Shown piece by piece: positions 6,418 to 12,976 of a DNA stretch of 21,855 nucleotides. Source of the stretch: a virus; the IMG/VR virus record IMGVR_UViG_3300046000_008088, positions 1-21,855 of that record, one strand, 5' to 3'. Under the pieces are notes generated by a model. The model searched no databases, was not told the DNA's origin, and saw nothing but the letters and a program-made list of their open reading frames with translations. How positions within the stretch are numbered: the first letter of the stretch is position 1; the number at the start of each line of letters is the position of its first letter. Position numbers and translations under genes: made by a program.

Positions 6418-6536
6418 TTATTCCTCCATTCCCTAGATTTCAAAAGCGCCTTTAACTCCCGCTCCCAACGGGTTGGCTTGGCGGGCTTCGGTGGTGCTGC
6501 TGTAGGTCTTGGCTCGCGCCAGTGAAAATCGTTCAT
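6414..6536 (-). CDS. 40-aa minigene between winged-helix gene and xis
   Basis: A short frame reading MNDFHWREPRPTAAPPKPAK and then TRWERELKALLKSREWRNK. The ATG at 6536 overlaps the upstream stop (ATGA at 6533-6536), and its own stop overlaps the xis start (ATGA at 6414-6417). It fills the only space between those genes. The N-terminal half is Pro/Ala-rich and flexible; the C-terminal half is a strongly basic amphipathic helix. That arrangement suits a small DNA-, RNA- or protein-binding peptide. No family recognised. The double overlap makes translation likely. Confidence 0.65.
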   Translation of the reverse strand: MNDFHWREPRPTAAPPKPAKPTRWERELKALLKSREWRNK

Positions 6537-6913
6537 AGCAACCCTGCCCACATACCGGCTGCGGCCTTGCGCTGAGATTGCGGACGCTGTGCCGTGATGG
6601 TCGCCTTGTTACGCTGGTACGACTTGCGGCAGACTTCGTTGTGTTCAACACGCTCTGGTCGCACAGCGTCAGGTCGCCACTTGCCCGCCGCGTAGATTGG
6701 CACGAGCTGGCCCTGTTTGCCACACTCCTGTCGCTCGTAGTGCTGGATGTAGATCAAGCCGCGCACTCGCAGTCTGCTAACGCTGTCCTTGATCGACATT
6801 CGCGTCCTTCCTGTAAGCGGCACCAACTCCGCTGCACTCATGCCGCCGATCTCCGTGAGCAGGCGCAGCACTTCGTTTGAGAGTGTGGGCGTTCGTCCTG
6901 CTTTCTGTGTCAT
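6533..6913 (-). CDS. Winged-helix DNA-binding protein
   Basis: The start chosen is ATG at 6913, which overlaps the upstream stop as ATGA; longer frames would run deep into the neighbour. The product is 126 aa. Residues about 10-60 (LSNEVLRLLTEIGGMSAAEL, then GRTRMSIKDSVSRLRVRGLI) form a helix-turn-helix with a following wing (YIQHYERQ). This resembles phage MarR/DprA-type winged-helix proteins that sense DNA and regulate early genes. The C-terminal part, after about residue 85, is basic (RKSYQRNKATITAQRPQSQRK). It is encoded just before the minigene, xis and int, so it may tune excision or early transcription. The specific target is unknown. Confidence 0.7.
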   Translation of the reverse strand: MTQKAGRTPTLSNEVLRLLTEIGGMSAAELVPLTGRTRMSIKDSVSRLRVRGLIYIQHYERQECGKQGQLVPIYAAGKWRPDAVRPERVEHNEVCRKSYQRNKATITAQRPQSQRKAAAGMWAGLL

Positions 6914-7710
6914 TGCTGCTCTCCTTGTGCTGCTGCAATCCCTGCACGTACTGCCGCTTGCGCTTTGTTGAGTATGAGTTTTGATCCGCAATCCAACCAA
7001 GCATCCGCCGCTGCTTTGGCCTGTTCATGGGTAGGCTCAATCGGAACCAGCTTCCAACCATCTTGTGGTGCCGTCCACGACTCACGCATTTCAGCTTCTT
7101 TAGACCACGGCACGAATGGCATTGCAGGCTTGGCTTCCACTGGCTGTGGTGCGGCTTTGGATAGGATCGCAGCAAAGCCGTCAAGCTCGTCGGATAGTGG
7201 GTATCGCACCTCTGGCTTCTCTCCAGTGTTTACGGCATGAATAAATGCAGATGCTTCAAGCAACGCCGCTACCAGTTCCGCATTCACATCCTTCGCTGGC
7301 TGTGGTGCTGCACCGGCTGCGTAGAGTGGTTGCCAAGTCGGGCGCTCCCACGTAGCCAGATATGCAATCTGAGCATTTGTCGGCGGTGTGGTGCTGTATG
7401 AAACATGCCCCCGATCTTCGTCATCCACAAATCTCCAAGCCACCGGCTCCTGCTGCTCAAGGGCGGTGAGCTTGGCGCTGAGTGCATCACGCTCCACCTT
7501 GTGCGCTGCTGCCATGTCATCAGCGGCTTTGCGGTACTCGGTGACTTCGGTTTGCAGTTTTGTGATCTGCTCGTCACGCACTGTTATCGTCGCCAGCAGT
7601 CCGTCTCTCGTCTTTTCAGTCCACGCAAGCTGCTCAGTCAGCTCAGTGACGCGATCTGCACAGCGTCGGCCTCCGTCTGCTGCGGATAGGTAGGGGGTGT
7701 GGTTGGTCAC
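6910..7710 (-). CDS. Coiled-coil phage protein with EPVAWR...PLYA module
   Basis: A 266-aa protein with a GTG start in a GTGA overlap. Residues about 15-88 are a long coiled coil (TEQLAWTEKTRDGLL ... LSAKLTALEQQ). A module, EPVAWRF ... PLYAAG, follows at about 90-135 and recurs in many proteobacterial phage hypothetical proteins. A second recurring piece, DGWKLVPIEPTHEQ, lies near residues 218-231, followed by an Ala-rich helical end. These modules appear in different combinations among phages and have no assigned activity. No signal peptide or membrane segment is seen. It lies between DUF6378 and the winged-helix gene with coupled junctions on both sides. Confidence 0.7.
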   Translation of the reverse strand: MTNHTPYLSAADGGRRCADRVTELTEQLAWTEKTRDGLLATITVRDEQITKLQTEVTEYRKAADDMAAAHKVERDALSAKLTALEQQEPVAWRFVDDEDRGHVSYSTTPPTNAQIAYLATWERPTWQPLYAAGAAPQPAKDVNAELVAALLEASAFIHAVNTGEKPEVRYPLSDELDGFAAILSKAAPQPVEAKPAMPFVPWSKEAEMRESWTAPQDGWKLVPIEPTHEQAKAAADAWLDCGSKLILNKAQAAVRAGIAAAQGEQQ

Positions 7711-7979
7711 CGCTCCACCCCTTGAAGCCTGTCCGCCACCAGCTTTGTATACCCGGCAATGTCCACCCAGCTATCGTCATAGTCCGGGTCTCCGTTGAGG
7801 ATGCGGCCAATCTTGTGGGCCACCATTTCCAGCGCTTCCTTCTGGTCGTCGGCCAGGCGTGTCCACCCGGCGTTCGTGTGCATCACGCTCTTCAGGTCTT
7901 GCGTCACCTTGGCGTGCCCCACAAATTTGCCATAGCGTTTACCGCGCTCGGTCAGGGTTTGGGTGATGGTGTCGGTCAT
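7707..7979 (-). CDS. DUF6378-type phage protein
   Basis: A 90-aa protein. It starts MTDTITQTLTERGKRYGKFV and has the conserved core EALEMVAHKIGRILNGDPDY followed by DDSWVDIAGYTKLVADRL. This matches the small phage family DUF6378, whose all-helical fold, with E..HK..R and D..D...Y patterns, is reminiscent of MazG/dUTPase-like all-alpha NTP hydrolases. The acidic and basic residues that would bind nucleotide-metal are present (E, H-K, D-D, D). A nucleotide-metabolism role is therefore plausible but not established. It is ATGA-coupled to the helicase upstream and GTGA-coupled to the coiled-coil gene downstream. Confidence 0.75.
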   Translation of the reverse strand: MTDTITQTLTERGKRYGKFVGHAKVTQDLKSVMHTNAGWTRLADDQKEALEMVAHKIGRILNGDPDYDDSWVDIAGYTKLVADRLQGVER

Positions 7980-9361
7980 TTGCGTGCCCTTTTCATTGCT
8001 TGCATTAGGATGGTTTGGACTTCGGCCTTGCTGTCGCGGCGGGCCATTACGAGCTCGTCCACGGTGTCCGCGGCGACGATGTGGTGGATGAACACGGGAC
8101 GGTCATGGCCTGCTTGCGCCTGGCGGGTTGGCCCGATGCGCTCGATAATTTGCTGGTACTCTTCGAGATTCCACCAGTGGCCAAAGAAGGCAATGGCGTT
8201 GCCACCATCTTGGAGGTTGAGCCCGTGCCCTGCCGATGCAGGGTGAGCGAATAGGACCGGTATCTTTCCGGTGTTCCAATCCGTGATAGTTCTAGGGTCA
8301 GCGTCCAGGTGCCGACCCGCAGGGAACGCCTTGCGTAACCTTGCCAGGTCTGATTTGAAGTGGTAGGCGACAAGGAGGGGCGCGCCCGCTTGTTCTTCCA
8401 CCACTGACTCAAGTGCTTGAATTTTTGCATCATGTACCTCTATAAATTCTTCGCTGCCGTCCTCGGTGTAGGCGGCGCCGTTGGCAATTTGTAAACACTT
8501 CAGGGTGCGGGACGCCGCGCCCACCGCTTCGATGTCGTGGCCTTCCAGCGACATGAACATTTGTTTCTCCATGGCCGCGTAGAGCGAGCGCGCTTTGCGC
8601 GGTAGCTCCACCCGGATCACGTTCACGATGGGCTCGGCCAGGTCGAAGTAGTCTTTGGCCTCCAGGCTCAGACACAAATCGCGCAGCCGGTCCTGGATCT
8701 GTTCTTGCGCAAAGGGCAGGGGCTCGATGTTGTAACCATCAAAAGACTTTTGAAACCAGCGCTCGGTGAACCCGGTCCAGGTGCGGCCCAGCCGCTTGCC
8801 TTCGTCCAGGAACCAGGCCTGGCCCCACAGATCTTTGAGCCCGTTGGCCGCGGGGGTGCCGGTCAGCTCAATGAACCGGGACACCTTGCAGTGCGCCACC
8901 TTGGCCAGCGCCTGGGCCCGAGCCCCGCCCTGGCGCAGCCGAAAACCTTTAAGCCGGGTGGACTCGTCGGCCACCACCGTGCCGAATGGCCAGGCCTTGT
9001 TCTTGAAGTGCTCAATCAGCCAGGGCAGTTGCTCGTAGTTGGTGGTGAACACGTTGGCGTTGGAATTGCGCAGCGCGCCGGTGCGCTCGGCCAGATCCCC
9101 CACGACCGGCTGCACGACGATGTGGCGCAGGTGCTCCCACTTGGCCGCTTCGTCGGGCCAGGTGCTACGGGCAACCCGCAGCGGCGCCAGCACCAGGGTG
9201 GGGCGGGTTTCCTCGCCCGACACCAGCAGGTGGTCCAGCGTGGTGAGCGTGGTCACTGTCTTGCCCAAGCCCATGCCCGCAAAAACCGCGCCGCGCGCAT
9301 GCTCAAGCTGGTGGTCGATGATGGGCCGCTGGTACTCGCGCGGTGTCCAGACTTGTCTCAC
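7976..9361 (-). CDS. SNF2-family DEAD/DEAH-box helicase
   Basis: A 461-aa superfamily 2 ATPase. Motif I is GMGLGKT at residues 29-35. Motif II is ADES at 131-134, where the second Asp/Ala of DEAD/DEAH is replaced by Ser-Thr. Motif III is LTGTPAANG at 166-174. The C-terminal RecA lobe ends with motif VI QIIERIGPTRQ near residue 420. This compact SNF2 form is standard in phage modules that also encode VRR-NUC, DUF2815 and DNA polymerase A. It probably translocates on duplex DNA during phage replication or recombination. The start is GTG at 9361 in a GTGA overlap with the VRR-NUC stop. The large plus-strand frame facing it is a GC-rich shadow. Confidence 0.92.
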   Translation of the reverse strand: MRQVWTPREYQRPIIDHQLEHARGAVFAGMGLGKTVTTLTTLDHLLVSGEETRPTLVLAPLRVARSTWPDEAAKWEHLRHIVVQPVVGDLAERTGALRNSNANVFTTNYEQLPWLIEHFKNKAWPFGTVVADESTRLKGFRLRQGGARAQALAKVAHCKVSRFIELTGTPAANGLKDLWGQAWFLDEGKRLGRTWTGFTERWFQKSFDGYNIEPLPFAQEQIQDRLRDLCLSLEAKDYFDLAEPIVNVIRVELPRKARSLYAAMEKQMFMSLEGHDIEAVGAASRTLKCLQIANGAAYTEDGSEEFIEVHDAKIQALESVVEEQAGAPLLVAYHFKSDLARLRKAFPAGRHLDADPRTITDWNTGKIPVLFAHPASAGHGLNLQDGGNAIAFFGHWWNLEEYQQIIERIGPTRQAQAGHDRPVFIHHIVAADTVDELVMARRDSKAEVQTILMQAMKRARK

Positions 9362-9621
9362 GACAGCAACCCCTCAACGCCTTCGATAGAGTCGATCACC
9401 ACCACGCGCTGGCCGTGGCCGCGCATGCGGTCGTGCTCGCGCACCTGGTGGGGCTTGGCCTTCTCGCCGGGGCGTTTGAGCTCAACCCAAAAGCAACCGC
9501 CGGGCAGCATCACGAAGCGGTCGGGCGCACCGTGGCGGCCAATCCACTGGACTTTGCGGCACTCGCCGCCCAGCTCTGCCACGCGCTTGACCAGGTGGCG
9601 TTCGATGTCACGCTCTAGCAT
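9358..9621 (-). CDS. VRR-NUC domain nuclease
   Basis: I select ATG at 9621, giving 87 aa; a longer frame to 9732 is open but runs through the coding part of the zinc-protein gene. The protein covers one VRR-NUC domain, a PD-(D/E)XK fold: Glu in LERDIERHLV (helix 1), GRHGAPDRFV with the catalytic Asp, FWVELKRPG with Glu and Lys, and a Gln in KPHQVREHDRM. All catalytic positions are present. Stand-alone phage VRR-NUC proteins are structure-specific or Holliday-junction-type nucleases and are typically encoded next to the SNF2 helicase, as here. It overlaps the zinc-protein end by 7 bp. Confidence 0.9.
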   Translation of the reverse strand: MLERDIERHLVKRVAELGGECRKVQWIGRHGAPDRFVMLPGGCFWVELKRPGEKAKPHQVREHDRMRGHGQRVVVIDSIEGVEGLLS

Positions 9622-9818
9622 TTGGCACCTGCTTTCGGGTGTTTGTTGCAAACCCAGTGGCGGCCGCCCATTACCATGCGAATCGAAGATCCGAAGCCAA
9701 CAGGTTTGTGCACGCCGCACAGGGCGCACCACTTGACAATGCCGCCGCCCGCGAAAGGGGACTTGCCACCCTCCGGTGGGCGGTGCGCAGCATGCGCGTA
9801 AGTAATCACAGCGGCCAT
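9615..9818 (-). CDS. Small zinc-binding protein
   Basis: The ATG at 9818 lies one base after the polymerase stop (TGA-A-ATG), so this start is preferred over one inside the polymerase gene. The 67-aa product has four likely metal ligands: C31 and C34 (WCALC) and C57 and H60 (VCNKH), with a basic loop between. This is a treble-clef or zinc-ribbon type pattern, often DNA-binding. The N-terminal 25 residues look disordered. No family name is assigned. Its position between polymerase and VRR-NUC nuclease suggests a role in DNA processing. Confidence 0.7.
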   Translation of the reverse strand: MAAVITYAHAAHRPPEGGKSPFAGGGIVKWCALCGVHKPVGFGSSIRMVMGGRHWVCNKHPKAGAKC

Positions 9819-9819
9819 T

Positions 9820-12081
9820 TCAATCTTTCTTGTAACGTAATGCCTCGAACCCGGCAGCCGCAAGCGGCATGTCCAGGGCCCAGGGCGGGGTGGTTGCCAG
9901 CAGTGCCGACAGGTGGGTGGGGTTGAACTCGGGGGCGTCCGGGGCTTCGCAGATCACCTCGTCGTGCACGGTCAGCACAATCTGGTAGCCCGCGGCCTCG
10001 ATGCCGGGCATGTTGTGGGCCATCACATCGCGGGCCACGGCCTGGCAAATGTTCTCGAAAATCTTGCCGCCATAGGTAGCCTGGCGGGTCCACTGGCGGG
10101 TGTATTGGTCCAGTCCAAAGTAGCGGATACCGGTGCCGCGCCCAGGCTCGATGCCCGTGCCGTCGCAGACATGGCAGTCCAGCGGGGTGTCTTCCACCAT
10201 CAGGGCCCCGGTGCCGTTGCAGTGTTCGCACGGTGCATCGGCAGCAGGCACGGAGGGTGAGGGGTAGCACAGCGCACGGCCCGAGGGCAGCACAATGCGC
10301 AGCCAAGCACCGTCGCGGCGAATCTTCAGGGGGCCGACCACGAAGGTCTGACCGGGCAGGTTGATGGCGGCAATGACGTTGTCGCGCAGCTCGCGCCACA
10401 TGCCTTTGATGTTGGCGTGCGCCGCGCGCCAGCCCAGCACGAAGGACTCGCACACCAGCCAAGTCTTGTCGGCCATGCCGAAGTCCTTGGGCGGGTTGCG
10501 CTTGAGCCCGCGGTGCCACTCCAGCATGACGTTGGCCTGGCCCCAAATCGCGGGCGGAATGAACGCCTGCGCGGCATCGGCCATCGCGTCCAGGTCAATC
10601 TTGTAGGCGCTGGCGAAGGTGACGAAGGCACCCACACCACCCTCATATCCCAGGGCGAGCTCCTGAACCTTGCCGACTTGGCGCTGGTCCTTGGTCACGG
10701 CCTCGGGCTTGATGCCGAAGCTGCCGGCATAGGCCAGTTTGTAAAGGTCGTGGCCGGTGCCCGCGTCATAGGCGCGAAAGGCGTCCAGCTTCCATTCTTC
10801 GCCCGCCAGCCAGCACTGCACCCGGCCCTCGATGTTGGACAAGTCGGCCACCACCAGCTTCTTGCCTGGGGGCGCCACAATGCAGCCCCGAATCGCGGAG
10901 CTGGTGAGCTCCATCACGTTGTCGAACAGCAGGTCCGCGCAGTCGGCCATCAAGGCCTCGATGCCCGCGTCGATCAGCTCCTGCTTGAGCACGGGGCGGG
11001 GCAGGTTCTGTGGTTGCCACAAGCGACCGGCCCAGCGGCCAGTGCGCAGCGCACCGGCGAACTGCAACAGTCCGCGCAGGCGGGCGTCCTGGCTGGCGCC
11101 CAGCAGCAGGGTCTTGTACTTGGCGGTGCTGCTGGTGCTGGCTTGCAGTCGGATGGCCAGCAGCTCGCGCACCGCCTCGGGCAGGGCGGGGTCTTCAATG
11201 CGCCGCTCCAGCGTGGACATCTGCATATCGGGCAGCTCCACACCGTGGGCGTTCAGAATGTGCTTGAGCAACTGGTCGCGCTTGGTGGCGGACTCCACGA
11301 AGCCCAGGGTCAGGTCTTGCGTGCGCTCGGCCAGGCTCAACTGCGCCCGGTCCACGGCACGGATGGCGGCCTGCGCCAGGGGCAGATCCACCGCCACGCC
11401 GCGGTCGTTGATCCGCTGGTCCAGGTGCCACAGCGCCAGCTCGGCGCCGCTGTAATTCCAGCTCGGCATTTTCTTGGCGCAAGCCCGCATGGCGTCGATG
11501 TCCAGGGAGGCGTAGCGCACGAACTTGGCCCACTGTTCGGGGTGGGTGTGGCGGGTGGCCCGGCCGACCCATTCGGTTTTAGCCTGGGCGACCGCTTCGC
11601 GCAGGGCCTTGGCGCTGGGGAAATTCTCGCGCAGCAGTTTGTGGGAGAAGGCGCGGGGCTTGCAAAATAGCAAGATCAAGGCGCGGCCGTCTTTATCCTT
11701 GGCCTGGTCGGCGTCGATCTTGAGCACATCGCACAGCACCCCAAGGCCTGGCGGCAGTCCGTGGGCCATGGCTTGCACCATGGTGTCGCGCCAGCGCTCG
11801 ATGCCGGGCACCAGGCCGGTGGGGCGCAGCGCGTGGCGCAGCACCGTGCGGTCAAATTGTGAGTTATGGGCGTAGACCAGATCCGCGTCCCGCAGGGCAC
11901 GGGCCAGGTCGTCGGGCATCGCGGCGCCGTCGGTCGTGTCCCACACCTGGGTGGGCGCATCGTCGATGGCGTAGGCGAACAGCATGATCTCTGCGCCTTC
12001 GGCGTAGGCGTGGGTGCCGTTTTTAATGGGCACCGCGCTGTAGGTTTCGAGATCAAGAAACAATGTGGTCATGCTGTTCAT
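9820..12081 (-). CDS. polA-like: Family A DNA polymerase with 3'-5' exonuclease domain and internal CxxCxGxG insertion
   Basis: A 753-aa replicative phage polymerase. The N-terminal proofreading domain shows exo I D10-x-E12 (LDLET), exo II NSQFDRT and exo III YASLDIDA. The polymerase domain has motif A D413-LSNIEGR, a motif B/O-helix region around RQVGKVQELALGYEGG (residues about 463-480), and motif C V-H706-D707-E708. Between the fingers and motif C lies CEHCNGTG (618-625) and CHVCDGTG (636-643), two CxxCxGxG zinc-knuckle repeats like those of DnaJ, not seen in ordinary Pol I. The start is ATG at 12081 directly after a TGA; a second ATG is three codons in. No clear ribosome binding site is visible, so translation may depend on the upstream spacer. 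Confidence 0.93.
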   Translation of the reverse strand: MNSMTTLFLDLETYSAVPIKNGTHAYAEGAEIMLFAYAIDDAPTQVWDTTDGAAMPDDLARALRDADLVYAHNSQFDRTVLRHALRPTGLVPGIERWRDTMVQAMAHGLPPGLGVLCDVLKIDADQAKDKDGRALILLFCKPRAFSHKLLRENFPSAKALREAVAQAKTEWVGRATRHTHPEQWAKFVRYASLDIDAMRACAKKMPSWNYSGAELALWHLDQRINDRGVAVDLPLAQAAIRAVDRAQLSLAERTQDLTLGFVESATKRDQLLKHILNAHGVELPDMQMSTLERRIEDPALPEAVRELLAIRLQASTSSTAKYKTLLLGASQDARLRGLLQFAGALRTGRWAGRLWQPQNLPRPVLKQELIDAGIEALMADCADLLFDNVMELTSSAIRGCIVAPPGKKLVVADLSNIEGRVQCWLAGEEWKLDAFRAYDAGTGHDLYKLAYAGSFGIKPEAVTKDQRQVGKVQELALGYEGGVGAFVTFASAYKIDLDAMADAAQAFIPPAIWGQANVMLEWHRGLKRNPPKDFGMADKTWLVCESFVLGWRAAHANIKGMWRELRDNVIAAINLPGQTFVVGPLKIRRDGAWLRIVLPSGRALCYPSPSVPAADAPCEHCNGTGALMVEDTPLDCHVCDGTGIEPGRGTGIRYFGLDQYTRQWTRQATYGGKIFENICQAVARDVMAHNMPGIEAAGYQIVLTVHDEVICEAPDAPEFNPTHLSALLATTPPWALDMPLAAAGFEALRYKKD

Positions 12082-12192
12082 TCAAAAATTAGGTGTGCCG
12101 ATTGCCTTCGATCCCCGCTTCGTGGTTTCCGCTGCGCCGGGTTTGTGCACCCGGCCGCCCTTACAAAGTTCAGGGCAGGCGGCCGGTAGCAT
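12082..12192 (-). CDS. Possible 36-aa leader peptide before the polymerase
   Basis: A short frame beginning ATG at 12192 (MLPAACPELCKGGRVHKPGA and on) whose stop touches the polymerase ATG (TGAATG), the same junction form used between the repressor and its downstream gene. It is basic with a C-x3-C pair. The frame continues upstream, in register with the DUF2815 stop at 12250, without another stop. Open frames are common by chance in DNA this GC-rich, and the ribosome binding site is weak, so this is tentative. It overlaps a strong set of inverted repeats. Confidence 0.25.
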   Translation of the reverse strand: MLPAACPELCKGGRVHKPGAAETTKRGSKAIGTPNF

Positions 12193-12249
12193 CGAAGGCC
12201 TGTGTGCGTCGGGGCAAATCGACGCTCGGATTGCGCAGCCCCTTTGCTG
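12082..12249 (-). other. Structured spacer between SSB-like gene and DNA polymerase (candidate cis-RNA)
   Basis: The only sizeable gap in the leftward operon, 168 bp. It holds several perfect inverted repeats: GCCTTCGAT/ATCGAAGGC (12104-12112 and 12191-12199), CCGGCCGCC/GGCGGCCGG (12151-12159 and 12178-12186), GCCGGGT/ACCCGGC (12136-12142 and 12149-12155), GCGTCG/CGACGC (12206-12211 and 12220-12225), and GCTGCGC/GCGCAGC (12131-12137 and 12233-12239). The second and third stems share bases and cannot form together. The last pair crosses the first, so it would be a pseudoknot or an alternative fold. A T5 tract precedes the polymerase start. I recognise no known RNA family. Confidence 0.45.
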
Positions 12250-12798
12250 TTAGACCAGTGAGTCTTCGTCGGCGCCGACCGCCAAGTCCTCGAAGTCGTC
12301 GGCGGAACCTGCGCGAGCACCGCCAAAGCTGTCGCCGTCCTTAACGAACTGGACTGCCAGCAGGCCCGCGTTGACGCGTTTGCCGTAGGAGTTGTCCTGC
12401 GCCCACAGCTCCACGGTCACGTTGACGTAGCAACCCCCGTAGGGCTTGCCGTCTTCGGCGGTCAGGGGTGTTTTGTCGCGGTCCACCACGATGGGGCGCA
12501 GCGCGCTGTTGGCCGACACGTAAACCATGCCGGGGAAACCTTGGTACTGGGCTTTCAGGTCGCCGTCGTGCAGCGCGGTCTTGTCGGTCTTGCGCATCAA
12601 GGTCAACATGGCGGCGGCTTTGGCGCCCCACTTCTCAGTGGCCACTGCGTCGATGGCCTTGTTAATCATGGCGACCTGGGGGTCTTTGGGGTCCAGCAGG
12701 AAGCAAGCGCCGTACTTTGGTTCGCCTTCACCATTAACGGTTTCGGCTTTGAAGAACTTGGCGAACGCGGCGCGGGTGTTTGTAATCTTAATTTGCAT
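12250..12798 (-). CDS. DUF2815 / Enc34-type single-stranded DNA-binding protein
   Basis: A 182-aa protein starting MQIKITNTRAAFAKFFKAE. The core GEPKYGACFLLDPKDPQ, followed later by GFPGMVYVSANS, matches DUF2815, the family of the phage Enc34 ssDNA-binding protein with an OB fold. The last 16 residues are strongly acidic (DDFEDLAVGADEDS), as in SSB tails that contact polymerase and other partners. It would coat ssDNA during replication. Its ATG overlaps the end of the small upstream gene by 11 bp. Downstream comes the structured spacer, then DNA polymerase, a gene order seen in many siphovirus replication modules. Confidence 0.88.
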   Translation of the reverse strand: MQIKITNTRAAFAKFFKAETVNGEGEPKYGACFLLDPKDPQVAMINKAIDAVATEKWGAKAAAMLTLMRKTDKTALHDGDLKAQYQGFPGMVYVSANSALRPIVVDRDKTPLTAEDGKPYGGCYVNVTVELWAQDNSYGKRVNAGLLAVQFVKDGDSFGGARAGSADDFEDLAVGADEDSLV

Positions 12799-12976
12799 GA
12801 TGGTCTTTCAAAAAATAGCTGGGATACATGGAACGAACGGTGGCAATGGCCGCCTCGATAGCACTGGCCTTCGCGGCTGGCCCGAGGCGGTCAGTGGTTT
12901 GTGACGCGCGGATCAAAATGGCCCGCGCATCGAAGGGGAGCAACTTGCTCACCTGGGGGCCTTGGGTGTTAGACAA
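12788..12976 (-). CDS. 62-aa phage protein of unknown function
   Basis: The frame begins with TTG at 12976, overlapping the DUF2800 stop by 8 bp and preceded by a strong ribosome binding site (GAGGAGG, about 9 bases upstream). A GTG at 12952 with a weaker AAGG is the alternative and would give 54 aa. The product is mostly helical (FDARAILIRASQTTDRLG, then KASAIEAAIATVRSMYPSYF). No family recognised. It sits between two replication proteins with overlaps on both sides, which supports that it is a real gene. Confidence 0.6.
   Translation of the reverse strand: MSNTQGPQVSKLLPFDARAILIRASQTTDRLGPAAKASAIEAAIATVRSMYPSYFLKDHHAN

Noticed and set aside
8705-9736. 343-aa plus-strand open frame
   Set aside because: It lies opposite the SNF2 helicase and VRR-NUC genes, has no recognisable domain and reflects third-position GC bias of the real genes.
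10417-11670. 417-aa plus-strand open frame
   Set aside because: Antisense to the DNA polymerase gene, whose motifs are unmistakable; composition is a repetitive His/Gly/Leu shadow.
12082-12249. Self-splicing intron or HEARO/OMEGA-type RNA
   Set aside because: Too short, lacks group I/II core elements as far as I can see, and the HNH gene of the operon is a NUMOD4 homing enzyme 2 kb away, not an IscB/IsrB protein.
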